64,000 bases of DNA from Blepharisma japonicum (Eukaryota; Ciliophora; Heterotrichea; Heterotrichida; Blepharismidae): the NCBI GenBank assembly GCA_949751835.1, contig CATKHK010000086.1:62001-126000 (forward strand), written 5' to 3'. Positions 1 to 13,829 of the stretch are shown here, one piece after another. Position 1 is the first letter of the stretch; each line of letters begins with the position of its first letter. A program made the translations under genes and the position numbers. The notes under the pieces are model-generated. The model saw nothing but the letters and a program-made list of their open reading frames with translations. It was not told the DNA's origin and made no database searches.

Positions 1-330
1 ATACCAGGAGACGGAGCATATAGTCATGCAGAGGAAATCTTGCTTAATGTTGACAGTAACAATGATGGATTTATTGAATTTACTGAATATTTAAGAGCAA
101 CAATAGACAAAAAGATTTTGCTATCAAATGAAAATCTTTTGGCTGCTTTTGCAATTTTGGACAAAAATAATTCAGGGAAGATATCTGTGGCGGATTTTAT
201 GAATGTTCTTGCGGATCGAGAAGAATATGATTTGAATTTGTGGACTGAGCTTGTAAGAGAAGCAAATCCTGATGGAAAAGGAGTTTTTGACATGGAAGAG
301 TTCACAAAGCTTTTGATGGATAAAATTTAA
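1..330 (+). CDS. EF-hand protein, C-terminal part (CDPK-like), 5' truncated by window edge
   Basis: The reading frame is open from base 1 and ends at TAA 328-330, so only the last 109 residues are present. At least three EF-hand loops are visible: DSNNDGFIEFTE (fully canonical), DKNNSGKISVAD (Asp instead of Glu at position 12) and NPDGKGVFDMEE (first ligand Asn). This arrangement, ending in FTKLLMDKI, is typical of the C-terminal calmodulin-like regulatory domain of Ca2+-dependent protein kinases, which are abundant in ciliates. The kinase domain itself would lie upstream of the window and is not seen, so a centrin- or calmodulin-like protein is possible. It converges on the minus-strand cyclase gene, with an 86-bp gap between stops. 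Confidence 0.75.
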   Translation: MPGDGAYSHAEEILLNVDSNNDGFIEFTEYLRATIDKKILLSNENLLAAFAILDKNNSGKISVADFMNVLADREEYDLNLWTELVREANPDGKGVFDMEEFTKLLMDKI

Positions 331-416
331 ATTTGTAATTAATATTCAAATTTGTTTTTCTGAGACTCATTGTGTAAAGAATCTATTTAATTATACGATA
401 AATTTACATTTATTTT

Positions 417-3400
417 TTACTTTAGGTTGATAAAATATGATTTAACAGTTCTTTTGATTGTGTCTACTTCAACTTCTTTATTAAAAGTAAAATTAAACAT
501 ACCTGGCTTATAGTTCTCAATGATTTCCTTAGTTACTTCGCTGACGTTTATCGACCCAGCTACTCCGTTGCTTTCCATTTTATTAGCAACTAGCACATCA
601 TCTCCATAAATATCATACCTGACAATATTAGTTCCTGCAATCCCACCAATTATTTTCCCAGTGTGTATTCCTATTCTCATCCCAAGTGTTAAAAATAACT
701 CATCATTGACGATACCTATGATTTCTTGTAAAGACTGTGCGAAATTTATCATATTCAAACATTCATTAGCTGGATCTCGGTTGTCATTTCCCATAAGCCC
801 AATTGCGACGTAGCAATCTCCGATTGTGTGAACTTTGTAAACGTTATTTTCAACGCATTTTTTATCGAACCTGGAGTACATTTCTGAAAGCATTCCAACC
901 ACTTCAGAAGCGTTATGGCTAGAAGATCATGCAGTAAATCCTACAATATCAGCGTATAAAATAGTAACATCAGTAAACGTATCAGTATTTGCGACTTCTT
1001 CTTTTAAATTATGATATACATGCGGAGGCATCATTTGTGTCAGCAAATCCTCTGTCTTTCTGAGCTCATTATTCGCATACTCTTCTAACGTATAAAAAAT
1101 CCTTAAATCTTTCTCTCTTGAATAAGTTGTGCATATAATAATTGTCACAAATGATATAGAAAATAATGCATGATGCCGAAGATAATTCACGTCAATTGCG
1201 ATAAGAGAAATCACATAAAACAATGACAAAACGATGGAAAAAAGGAAGGTGCTTTTGAAGAACATAAAAGAGCATTGGCTTGAAATTAAAAGCATGAAAA
1301 GGATATAGATTTCTTTAATTATTTCTGAAGAAGGCTCATTTAAAGCAATATTTGTAACTATGCTTCAAATTAATGAAAGAATATAGCAAATCTCAAGAGT
1401 CCATGCATAAATTTTGCTATTATGAAATTTATGTAAAAACGCTAGCAGAGAACCATATACAAAAGCCTCAACAAGGTAAAAAGCAAGATCAAGATGAGCT
1501 CTCATCCCAGCATTTCCAAATCATGCTAAATGAATAATTTCAATGATAGCCATGAACGCATTGCATATAACAAAGCATAGAAGCCCATAAAATAAAATAG
1601 AATGGTTGCTTTCAATCATATGCTCTCGAATTTCTTTTTCTTTCTCATCTTCATAGAACATAGTGCTAAATATTTTTATAGGCTCAATTACTTTGGTTTC
1701 AGTCCTAACAAAAAGATCGGTTGCATCCATAGCTTCGATAAATTCAGGCATTACTGATGATTGTTTTCTGGCTGCGCTCAATGGGGTAAAGCATTTAAAC
1801 TCGCTAGAGCTTCTCTTAATGATGCATGCACTTGACCCTGCATTGCTAAGCTTTTTTACAGGAATTGTCAAGTTATTTCTAGCTCTGCTTCTTGGTCTAG
1901 AACTAACTGCTTCTCCAAGCTTTACATGAAAAGTCTTCATATCTCCTTTGCCCTTGGCTTTTACAGTTTGTTTGCTGAATTGCAGGCCATTCCTTTCATC
2001 TAGGTGCTTATATGTAGCTTTAGAAATTTGTACAGTGTCAGGCACTGTTATGGTTGAGGCCATCCTACTTGCAGTATTTACTGTATCTCCTACCAAAGAA
2101 AATTGAGGCTTATGGAAGCCTACAACACCAGCGACAACAGGTCCTGTATGGATTCCTATCTTAACTTGTAGCTGCTTTTCTTTTCTTAGTCTGACTTTTT
2201 TTGCAGCACTAATAAGGCCTAATCCCATTTCAATTGCTCTCCTTGAATGTGAGACTTCTCTAAACACAGGCGAAATTTCTGCCTCGCTGTCATTTAGCCC
2301 TCCACAGGCCATGTATACTTTTCCAACTGTCTCAATTTTAGTCATACCTGTCGACTCACATACAGCGTCAAATTTCTTAAAAATATCATCAATAAAATAC
2401 GATAGTTCCGTATGTGGGTAGTCAGAAACAATCTGTTCGAAATCACAGATCTCGCAGAATAAAACTGTCACAACTCCTTGATCTTCGGCTATATACCTGC
2501 ATCCATCCTTCACCCTTTTCCTTACAAAAGCTGGCAAAACCACATTGAGAACTTGCAAAGATTTGTCAACTTCAATTTCTACCTTTTTCAACAAAACATA
2601 ACGTTTTCTGTTCCAGTTTTCTATTGAGTGGCCTATCAAGGAAGATACTATGATAAGGGAAATATATAAAATGATAAATTCCAAGCAGCAAACCACAGCG
2701 TCAGAATAATCTAATTTGTCAAAAAATTCATAAGAAACAAGAATTGTTATAATTATTGATGAAAGAATAGTAGAAGTTACCATCTCAAACCATAAAAGAC
2801 TGGTCCCAATAAGAAATAAAGGAGCTCAGTTGGTAAATATTATCACATCAAAAACACCGTATACAGTTTTTGCAATAATTATAATGATGATGTTAAAAAG
2901 CCTTGTAAAAACAATAATGGATTTTAAATAAATCTGGAAATAATCAGTAAAAAGAACCATTATCAAGATAAAATAGATAATCACACAGCTTATCATAAAT
3001 GGGAGATAGTCTTGAGGATTGTCTGCATCGAAATAAGAATCAATTAGAAAATCAATGAGTAGCAGGTATAAAGAAGCCATCATAAGTCTGTAAGCTTTTA
3101 TGTTGTTAGCCTTGATTTCATCCATATATTGAGCTTCTCGGCTCACAGACGTGAATTTTAAAGTTATTCCGTTGATCCCAAAGCTTGTCCGGTTTTCTCG
3201 ATAATTTTTTGTCTTTTTATAGATAGCTTGCAGGTTGTTTTGGAAGGTTTCAATTTTCGACTTTACTTTGACTATCAAATTATTTTCAGTGGCGTTTACA
3301 TAATCTGCCAAACTTGGGAGGAATAGCATCGACCAAGCTTTAATACCATAAGAAATTGCAGAAATCCCAAGCTGCCCCATAATAATATACAGTACAAGTA

Positions 3401-6400
3401 GCCCTGACTCATTAAGCTCATCTATCGTCCCATACCTACTATCTTTTTCATTAATTGATGATACATTAACCACAAAAGCCAAAAATCCAATAGATAGGAA
3501 TTGAGATGCAAAGGTTCATATAGTGAAAGAAGAAGTTTCTATTAAAGTCGTCACGAGTGTTGTTGAAGTCATTGCTATATATATTGTCCATTCTAAACCA
3601 TAAAGACTTAATATAAATCCATCTCCATTAACTATTTCTACTGTATAAATGGGTAAAAAAATAATCAGAGAATGGATCAGTGATAAGCCAAAAATAGATA
3701 AAAACTGCCATTTGGAAAGCAGAGTATTCTGAAGAAGAGTGGAGTATACTTGTGGGTATTTAAAAATTTGTTCTTTATTTAAGTCCTTGTCTCACATACC
3801 TACCGTAATTTTTGGAATTAAGGTAAATACAAAAAGATAGCAACCTATTAGGCCTTCTCCAAATAGCATATAGGAGGACGAATGTCCCGTTATTGTATAC
3901 CAAAACAGAATTCAAACAAGCAGAAAATTAGTGAAATACATCATCAATACCATTTTTGCTGCTCGAATATAAAACCAATGACCATGACAAAGCAGTAATT
4001 CTTTTAGTAGCGCAAAACTTTCTATTGAGATATGCCCAGAATATGCAGTTCTTGTCCCTTTTATCCCAACACCAACGTGCGCTTTTTGTATCATTCCAAC
4101 ATCACATTGACTGTCTCCAATTGCCAAAAAAATAGGATTGTAAGAAAAATTCAACCTCAAAAATTTTGCAATTTTTGCTTTATCGCTTGGTAAAAATGAA
4201 TAAAAGCACACACTTTGCGCTGCACATAATAAAGCCGCAAAGTATTTTCTGTTTTCTTCAGATCTTAAGCCAAATTCTAGTCCACTTCTATCTATACACA
4301 GTGTAAAATTTGTAATGTCATAAATAGGGAGACTAAAAATAGGAGTTTCTAAGTTTTCTGGGGCAATTTGAGCAACAATTGGCACTCGATGCTTCCTTTC
4401 ACAAGGAAGTGTTGACATCTGAGTTAGATGGGTACTTCTTTTAGAGTTCATTTTATCATATTTATCATATGATAAGCTTGCAAAGCTATCTTCAGGAGAA
4501 ACTTGGCAATGGTCAGTCTTCAAGTGCATATGCTCATCTGTTTGAGAAGTCAGAAAATTTTTCCTGATTTGGGTTATCATTTCTAATTTGCAGTCTAATT
4601 CTGTAGAAAAATCAGATAATCGGACTATTTTGGAATCAGGATCAAACATCTTTGCAGCAACTCCTGCACAAAAAGAATTATCTTCACCGTCACCACTGAC
4701 CATCCAAAATTTTATTCCTGCATTTGTGAGTGCTGTGACTGTTTCTTTTGTTTCGTCAAGAACTTTGTCTTCAAGACCTAAGATTCCTAAGAAAACTAGT
4801 CCACTTTCTAAATTGAAAAATATATCTTCAATTTTGCCTTCACTATTTACTGGAGAAATTTTAGCTATGTTGTATTCGTATTTAAATTCTTCAAGCTCAG
4901 GATCACTTAAAATTCGATATCCAAGAAATACTGTTTTTTTCCCAGATAGCTGAGATTCATATCCATTGCTCTCTATATAATGTTTAAATTTAGCTGAAAC
5001 ATTAAATGATCGTAGCATTTCTGCTTTTGTGCCTTTAACATACAAGATGGTTTCACCTTTAAAATTATCTTTAACAATGATCCTGGATTTTTGCATTTTT
5101 TCAGAGTATCCTTTTAAAGTAATGATATCAAGCAAAATTTCTTGGTTAAAAAGCGTTAGAGTCGCCTTTTCTTTTGTTGCTCCAATTATTTCTAATCCTA
5201 AGCTACTACTTGTGTCAACCATAGTTTTGTCTTCCATCGATCAAGTATTGCAGCACATCTGCCCAGTTGTTCATGATTGGTGGCATACGCCCATGCACAT
5301 AACAAAATAATAAGCAAGTGGGTATTCATCTTTATATGATAAGAGCTCACTTCTAAGGTCAAAAAAACTTTTGTAATCATATATATCGGCCATCATTTCT
5401 CTTTCAGTCTCTAGGTGAGGAGTAGGCTCGGTGTCAAGCATTGGTTTATCCCTAATATAAGTTTCCCCGTCCATGATGCAAATTGGTAGCTCCACTTCAT
5501 TCGAGGTTAATGTACCTGTTTTATCTGTAAGAATATACTCAACTTGGCCTAATTCTTCGCTAACTTTTAATGAGTTAAATTTAATCCCTGGATTATTCTT
5601 AGAGACACCGTGCGTGAAGAAAAATTGAATAAGTTTCATAGAGATAAGCAGGGATGGAGGAGTTAGCCTACGAAATAATAAGATTGTGTTTATTAGCAAG
5701 TTTCAAGTATTATCACCATATTTCAAGCCAAAATCAAAAATATTTACCATCACTGCTATAAATGTAAGTAAAATTGTAAGAATCAATATATAGAAGACAA
5801 TTTTGTTGATTTTTTTTTCTAAAAGAGATAAATGCGCATATCTTCTCTTGAATTTTTTAATTTCTCTATTTGTGTACACTACAACCCCAATAATCCAGTC
5901 AATCTCCAACAATTTTGAGCCACTTTTAATATAATTAATTTCATTAAGAGAGGTTGGCTTGGGGCTTGTTTTCAGTCTAATTGAGCCCCAAAATTTAAAG
6001 CTTGGGTTTTCAGGAACTTTAATTACAACATTCAATTTATTTAATTCCGTAATATTTTCACTTAAATCATGGGATTTTATCACGATTTTTGTTTCTTTTA
6101 CAGGCTTTTTGATATCATATTGAACTTCTCCTATTATATCAGTGACGTCTACATAGAATTTTGTTTTGTTTTCCCATGTACATATGACAATCATATCAGC
6201 TGGAGCTTTTTGGTCCTTGTGAAGAATAACAACATCGCCCACACAGATATGCTTGTTTAGTTTAATTATATCGCCATCATTTGTCAATATTTGGTATTCT
6301 CGATTATTTATTTCACTGTCGAACTTGTGTCTTCTTAAGTCATGAATTCCATCTGCAATAATTCGAATTAGAAGGATTATGCAAAATGGAAGTACATCTG

Positions 6401-6641
6401 TGAGAGCACCTTCTAAAGAATTCAAATTAGATAAGTCAATAATCATTACAACCAAAAACCACGAGTACCAAAGTTGATGAAATTGCTCAAAAACATTTTT
6501 CGGTATGAAATTTCAAAAATTATAGCGAGCAGTTGTTATTTCATTATTGCGCGATCAGTGTGTAGAAAAATTGCAATTTAGCAAGTGGATTGTTCTAAAT
6601 TCTTTTGGCTTATCCTTGGCATTGCTGTTTTGGCTAGGCAT
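417..6641 (-). CDS. Guanylyl cyclase with N-terminal P4-ATPase-like domain, copy 1
   Basis: Single frame of 2074 residues when TGA is read as Trp. The start ATG (6639-6641) is followed by the P4-ATPase N-terminal signature (ITTARYNFWNFIPKNVFEQF). The flippase-like half carries the phosphorylation motif DKTGTLT (Asp about residue 373) and paired membrane segments. Other ATPase motifs are eroded: DGET-equivalent IGEV, KGAD-equivalent KGTK, TGDK-equivalent SGDG, GDGxND changed to GDSQCD. Two cyclase domains follow, each after a membrane block: C1 (about 1385-1580; FCEICDFE, KIETVGKVYM, GDTVNTASRM) and C2 (about 1885-2074; YADIVGFT, HTIGDCY). C2 holds both metal-binding Asp. C1 holds the purine-selecting Glu/Ser and the Asn/Arg transition-state residues. 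This is the inverted mammalian adenylyl cyclase topology known for ciliate and apicomplexan guanylyl cyclases. It makes cGMP at a membrane. It lies 343 bp downstream of copy 2. Confidence 0.93.
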
Positions 6642-6984
6642 ATTTATAAATAGGCATTTAAAATTCTTAATTAAAGCTAATAAATAAGATCTGGATAAAA
6701 TCGAAAAATAATATATTTTCAATGACTAATAAGGCTATATCTTTATTAAGTGGATATTTGATAAAATTAAAATGAAACAGTTCTGGCCACATATGATAAA
6801 ATTTAATCGAGAAAAGATTTTAAATAAAACTTAGAGATTTTTAACTATTTAATCCATCAAGATTAGATTTTACCATAATCAATACCATATTCATAAACAT
6901 TTATTTTAAAATACCTTATAAAAATTTATCGATATAAATTTACATTGATTTCTCCAATATTGAAAGCAAAAATGATTCAAAACT
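6642..6984. other. Spacer between tandem cyclase genes
   Basis: This 343-bp AT-rich spacer separates the stop of cyclase copy 2 from the start of copy 1. It must hold the 3' end of copy 2 and the promoter of copy 1. I see no ORF, RNA gene or repeat in it. Confidence 0.6.
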
Positions 6985-9900
6985 CTAAATTATGAGAAAC
7001 GGCTTAACTGATCGTTTTATTGCATCAATCTCGACCTCTTCACGAGGTTCAAACTTAAACATTCCTGGCTTATAGTTTTCAATTAAGTTTTTTGTTGTTT
7101 CGCTAACATTAATCCAGCCAGGAATTCCGTTGCTTTCCATTTTATTCGCGATAACCACGTCATCTCCATATATATCATACCTAACTATATTAGTCCCAGC
7201 AATTCCTCCAATAATATTTCCTGTATGGACTCCAATTCTCATTGATAAATTTAAAAATAATTCTTTGTTCACATCATCAATAATCGTATTTAATGATTGT
7301 GCAAAATTTATTATATTTAAGCATTCTCTTGCAGGATCTCTATTATCATTCCCCACAAATCCTATCGCCACATAGCAATCTCCAATTGTATGGACCTTAT
7401 ATACATTATTTTCTAAACATTTTTTATCAAATCTTGTATACACCTCAGAAAGCATGCCAATTACCTCACTAGCATTATGATCAGAAGACCAAGCGGTAAA
7501 CCCAGCAATATCAGCATATAAAATAGTGACATCCATTATGGTGTCAGTATTTGCCACTTCTTCTTTTAAATTACGATACACATGAGGTGGCATCATCTGT
7601 GTAAGCAGATTTTCAGTCTTTTTCAGCTCTTTATTGGCATATTGTTCTAATGCGAAAGAAGTCCGCAAATCGTCTTCTCTATGATAAGATGTAAATAATG
7701 AAACAGCTACGAAAAATATTGTAAATGGGATGTGGTGGCGTAGGTAATTATAGTCAATTACAATTAAGGTAATTATATGAAGGATAGATACTAGGATTGT
7801 TGCAAGAAAAGTGTTCTTAAAAAAACTGCAGGAGCATTGATTCATTGCGAGGATCATAAAAAGGGCATATGCTTCACTAACAATTTCATCATAAATATTT
7901 TTTGACCTAATATTTAAAAGTACATTCCATACAATAGCTATCAAATAAAAAAGCTGTAAAAGCCATGCAAAAAAGTATTTTTTATAATTTCGTTTCAGAA
8001 AAAATAAAATTCCAGAGAAAGTAAGACATTGAACTAAATAAAAAGTAGTATCAAGATAAAAATCTTCTTCATCTGTATCAAATATTGCATAAAATAAACT
8101 AAAGAATGCCAATAGAGCATTGCATACAGCAATGATTAAAATTCCTCCTGCTAAAATTGGGTAACTACTCTCTGTCATCTGAAGCCTTAGTGTTTTTTCT
8201 TTTTCATTTTCAAAAAATCTTCATGATAGTAACCGTACTGGCTCAATAACACTTGATTCTTTTCTTTCAAAAAGTTCAGTAGGGTCTTCTAAGTCCAGTT
8301 CAGAAAATACCACTGACTGTCTTTTCATTGCTGATATCCCAGTGTGAGGAGTTTCAGTAACTTTTTTAGGTGAATGAGTTACGCCTAATTCCGGCATTGA
8401 AAAATAATAATTAGGGGGATGGTGATTTATAATGACTTCTTGGAATGCGCTAGGCTTTACATAGTGAGTTTTCATAAAGCCTTTTCCTTTGACTTGTATA
8501 GTTTGGGTTTTGAATTTCAAGCTGGTTTTGTCTGTAAGATGTCGGTAAGTTTCTTCAGAAATTTGGATTTTGTCTGGCTTCAGAATGGTGGATGCCATGC
8601 GACTTGCAGTATTTACAGTATCCCCAACAAGTGAAAATTGAGGTTTATGAAATCCAACTACACCAGCTACCACAGTTCCAGTATGGATGCCAACTTTGAC
8701 TTGCAAACCTTTTCCTTTGCGTAGTCTAATCTTTTTGGCAGCACTTATAAGTCCTAAGCCCATTTCAATTGCCCTCCTTGTGTGGGAGACTGCTCGCATT
8801 GATGCGCAAATTTCTTGCTCACTGTCATTTAGCCCTGCACAAGCCATATAAACTTTACCAACGGTTTCGATTTTGGTGACTCCAGTCGATTCGCATACAA
8901 TATCAAATTTTTTATAAATGTCATCTATAAAATATGAAATTTCTGTTATAGGATATGTAGAAATTATTTCTTCAAAATCACAAACTTCACAAAATATCAC
9001 TGTTACCATGCCTTGATCTTCTGCAATATACCGACATCCATCTCTCACCCTTTTTCTTACAAATGCAGGCAAGACGACATTTAGAACGTGTTGGGATTTT
9101 TCAACCTCTATTTCGACCTTTTTCATCAGCATGTATCGCCTTCTGTTGGATCTTTCTGCAAAGTATGCTATAAAAGCAGCAAAAAGTGTCAATGATATGA
9201 AAAGGACAGAAAATTGTAAAGATAGAATCAAACTCTTGTGGTAAGGGACATTTTTTGTTAAATAAACGATTTCTAAGGCAATATATACAGGAGTAACTAT
9301 AGCAGAAATGGAAACCATTTCGATTCAAAAAATGCTGGTGCCGATAATAAAGAGTGGTGGCCAGCTAAAAAATACTATGTTATCAGTCACATTGTAAATA
9401 AATCCTGCTAATGATAATAATGCCATGCAATAAACACGCAGCGAAATAATAATAATTTTTTGATTGCTATGAAAATATCTTGTAAAAGTAATAATTGTCA
9501 GAAAAACATATACCGAAATATTTATAACCATAAAGGTCAAATAGCTATGCTTATCACTGGCATCAAAATAAGAATCAATTAAAAAAATCACTATTAAAGT
9601 ATCCAGCAAAAGTATTAAAAGCTTATAATTTTTTGTGTGGCTTCCTCTATTTTCATCAACATATTGTGCTTCTCTCATTTCTGAAATGAATTTCATAGTA
9701 ATTTTATTTAAGTCAAAAGAATCGCTCAACATGCTAATGTTTTTTGTTTTCTTATAAATCGCTTCTAAATTTTTTTGAAAAATTTCAAATTTTGATCTAA
9801 TCTTTACAGATAATTGAAAATTTTTCATAGCTTTGATGAAATCGACAAGGGTTGGGAGAAATAAAATTACACTTATTTTTCATGCATAAATAACTAAAAA

Positions 9901-12900
9901 GCATAGACTTAAGGTCAGTAAAATATAGAGGAAAAATAAATAGGAATTTTTAGCCATTTCTAGAGCTCCTGAGATATCATTATTGCTGAAATAAGAGGTT
10001 AGAGTAGAATAGAGGATTAAGAGTCCAATAGAAATCAAGTGAGAACTTATAGTCCATCGATTGTAAGTCTGAGTTTCATTAAGGATAAATAATAAAGATG
10101 CCCCTGTGATAGAAAAATAAATTAGCCACTCCATCATTGCCAAACTGATTGTTGTGCCATATTCATCAATGATAGTAAAATATAAAATAGGGACATAAAT
10201 TATCCCTGCTTGGATAAAAGAAATAATAAGGAGAAATAAAATTTGCCATAATGATAGCAGCGTATTTTTCATATAAATGCTATAAACTTGAGGGTATTTA
10301 GTCAATTGCTCTCTATCTAAATCCTCATCAAAAATCCCAACAATCAGTTTTGGAAGTAAAATAAAGACCACAAGGAAAATTGCAATCATTTCATCCCCAA
10401 ATAGCTCAAAGCCATATGATCTTCCTACAACACAATGCAAAAACATTATAAATATCAATACAAAGTTGTTGTAAAAGGTTATAAGGACCATATTGGACAT
10501 CCTTATATAATTTCAATGCCCTTCAAATAGTAGTAATTCTCTCAACTGAGAAAACCTAGATATTGATAAAAGCCCTGCATAGGCTATAGAAGAATTAGCC
10601 ATCCCAATTCCTATATGGGCTTCTTGAATCATTCCAAAGTCGCTTTTTCCTTCTCCAATAGCAAGAAATGTTGGGTTATAAGAAAAATTATTTCTTAAAA
10701 ATTTCGCGATTTTTGTCTTATCTTCAGGTAAAAGAGAGTAAAAGCACACACTTTTAGCAGCAGCCAGTAGAATAGCGAAATATTTCCGATTTTCTTCAGA
10801 ACTTAATGCAAAATTTAATGCACTTCTATCTACAGAGAGAGTAAAGTCTATTAGTTCATGGATAGAAGGCTTGAAGGAAGGAATTTTTATTTGTGATTTA
10901 GCGAGCTGAGATACAATTCTTGGGACTCTATGCAAGCGATGGGTTTTTATTTCACTTTTCGCGGTGGAATTGCTGCTGTTGTGCTTGGAATCTTCATCAG
11001 ATGAAACACTTACTAAGCTTTCTTCTAAGTTATGATAGACTTGATTAATGTCCATGCTTTGGTCTTTGACTGAAATATCTAGGTTGATAAAGGTTGATTT
11101 TATTTGGTTAATCATTTCAAGCATGCAGTCAAGCTCTGAAGTAATTTCTGAAAGCTTTACGATTTTAGCATCTTGTTCAATTAATTTAGCAGAAATGCCT
11201 GCGCAAATTGAATTTTCTTCTGAATCTCCACTAAGCATCCAAAATTTTATTCCAGCGCTTGAGAGAATAGAAACAGTTTCTTTCGTGTCTTCATAGACTT
11301 TATCTTCAAGTCCGATTATTCCTAAAAAGTTTAAATCAGCTTCTAAATTAATAAAGGTGTCTTCGATTTTCCCATCACTATTTAAAGGTGATAATTTAGC
11401 GATTCTGTATTTATAGTCAAATTCTTCAATTTCTTCCTCATTTAGAATTTTATATCCTAAATAAAATAGCTTTTTGCCATTCAGCTTGCTTTCATAAGCA
11501 TTATTTTCTAAGTAGTGTCTAAGATTTGGAGCCAGTACAAGTGATTTCAGCATTTCAGCTTTTGTTCCTTTCACATACAAAATAATTTCATTTTTAAAAG
11601 AATCCTTAACAATAATTCTGGATTTATGTGTTTTTTCGGAGTAGCTTTTCGAATTAATAACATTTAGTGAAATTTCTGTTTCAAAACAGCTTAAATTGAT
11701 GGTTTTATTTTCTCTGGAATTTATGCTGAGTCCTAAGTCCTCACTTGCTTCTATCATAGCTTCATCTTCTATTGACAAAACATTTCAGTCCATTTCTTCA
11801 GTCGTATTTGATTGATTGCAGATAGCCATACACATAACAAAATAGTAAGGTAGCGAAAATTCCTCTTTTTTTGATCTTTGAAGTTCATCTTTTAAGTCAA
11901 TAAATGCACTGAAATTTGAAATATCTAATAGCGATTTGCTAGCTTCGTTATTCTTTTTAGTACTGAGAGAGTCCCTTAGATAAGTCACTCCATCTAATAC
12001 AAAAATCGATATATGCACATCATTTGTTGTAATTGTTCCTGTTTTGTCAGTTAAAATATACTCAATTTGTCCTAATTCCTCGCAAAAATCTAAGCTATTG
12101 AACTGAATTCCAGGATTATTTTTTGAAATTTTAATGATAAAACTAATTTGAATTAATTTGATGCAGATCAAGAGAACAGGAGGTACAAGCCCATGGAAAA
12201 GAATAATAGCGTTAATTGTAAAGCCTTGGGAAGTATCACCAAAATAAATCCCAAATCCATAAATGCAGATCATGTTACTTAAGAATACCAATAAAAAAGA
12301 CAAAATCATCATATAAAAAATCACTTTATTGATACTTTTTTCAAATAAAGATAAAGAGTATGAAGGATGCTGATTTTGCTTTAGCTCGCCATTTGTGTAT
12401 ATAACTAGTCCATAAATTCATGCAATCCCTAAAATTTTTGATCCGCTACTTATATAATTTATTTCCCTCAATTCCACTGACTTTGGGTTTGTTTTCAGTT
12501 TAATTGATGCTCAAAAATCGCAGCTGGAATCCTCAGGTACTTTTATTGTTGCTGAACATTTTGAAAGTTCATTAATGGTCTCAAAAATATCATTTGAATT
12601 AGATGCATATCTAGTTTCTTTTACAGGTTTTTTTACATCAAATTGGGCTTCTCCAGTTATATCAGTCATATCTACATGGAATTTTTGTTTATAATTGCTC
12701 GTACACAGCACTATTAAATCTGCAGGAGCTATATCATTTCTTTTAAGTAGCACTAGATCTCCCACACATATTTCTTTGCTTTTCTTATTTATTGTGTCAT
12801 CTATCGTTAATATTTTATATTCTCGATTATTTAGCTCATTATCGAACTTATGCCTCCTTATATCGAAGTATCCGTCTGACAAGAGCCTTAATATGAGTAA

Positions 12901-13173
12901 AATGCAAAATGGAATCAAAACTAAAAGAGAATTCTCTATGCGCCCGTAATAAGATAATTCAAGAATCAAAATAAACAAAAACCAAACGTATCATAACTGG
13001 TGGAATTGTTCAAAAATATTTTTTGGGATAAAATTTCAAGCTGTATAGTGGGCTGTTATTATGGAATTGCTATGAGATAAATGTTCTGTGTTTTGGTTGT
13101 ATAATAAGTGGATTGCGCGGATTTCCATAGATTTTTCCAGTTGTAAGCTGTCTTCATTATTGTCATTGATCAT
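6985..13173 (-). CDS. Guanylyl cyclase with N-terminal P4-ATPase-like domain, copy 2
   Basis: One frame of 2062 residues with TGA as Trp, ending at TAG 6985-6987. The start ATG is 13171-13173, upstream of the P4-ATPase N-terminal signature (TAWNFIPKNIFEQFHQLW). The domain order equals copy 1: ATPase-like half with DKTGTIT (Asp about 376), membrane block, C1 (about 1385-1580; FCEVCDFE, KIETVGKVYM, GDTVNTASRM), membrane block, C2 (about 1880-2062; YADIAGFT, HTIGDCY, YDIYGDDV). ATPase motifs are eroded: TGEA in the actuator, KGTK, SGDSEEN, and GEGKSD where GDGxND is expected. Both metal Asp of C2 are intact, so cGMP synthesis is expected while ion or lipid pumping is doubtful. It is very close to copy 1, its head-to-tail neighbour, indicating tandem duplication. 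A 16-nt GT..AG string near the end could skip the stop, but its donor is GTT and not GTA, so I kept the TAG. Confidence 0.93.
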
Positions 13174-13829
13174 AGGTATTTTGTTTAATAAAGAAAATAG
13201 ATATGAAAGTGTGGAAACTTAATTTTGGAGTCACAATTTGGATATTGAGAAATAAGAATTTATATTTAACTTTCTCTATATATTTTTTAATCCAAATTAA
13301 GTAATAAGTATATAAACTTTAAGCTGAAGAAGGAGTAGATATAAAAAGATCAGTAGCATTGAAAAATAACTTTTGGGATTTGAAAGTTTATATCACCTTA
13401 TTTTAAAATTATTTAATTATACTTTATTCAGCAATGCGATTACCCAAATTTAAGACTTATGCAATTTGTCATTAGCTTCAAGATTGAAAATCGTGATGAC
13501 TTATAAAACAATGATGGCTATTGAGTTTTCAAAAGAAATTTAATGTATTTATTAGATTTTATTATACCCTTGATATTTTTCTTTATAATTTAAAAGATTC
13601 AAAATATCTAATTATTTATTGAATAAATAAATCAATAATAAAACACATTATTCCTTACTTCATTTTTCATCATCATATAATCAATTGCATTGAAAAATTA
13701 GGTTCTGGAGCATGAAGAGCTTTAAAAAATTCAAATCATCTTTGAATCTGAAATTAGTCGAAGTTTATTCGTATTGGATAATTATTTTTTATATTACTGA
13801 TACTAAAAAACTAAAATAAGTTTATTGCG
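13174..13829. other. Intergenic region, AT-rich
   Basis: This 656-bp stretch lies between the start of cyclase copy 2 and the stop of the first C2-domain gene. It is very AT-rich with stops in all frames. It should contain the copy 2 promoter. I see no repeat or RNA gene. Confidence 0.6.

Noticed and set aside
6985-7010. 16-nt GTT..TAG string spanning the stop of cyclase copy 2
   Set aside because: The donor is GTT, whereas all supported introns start GTA. The unspliced C-terminus resembles that of copy 1.
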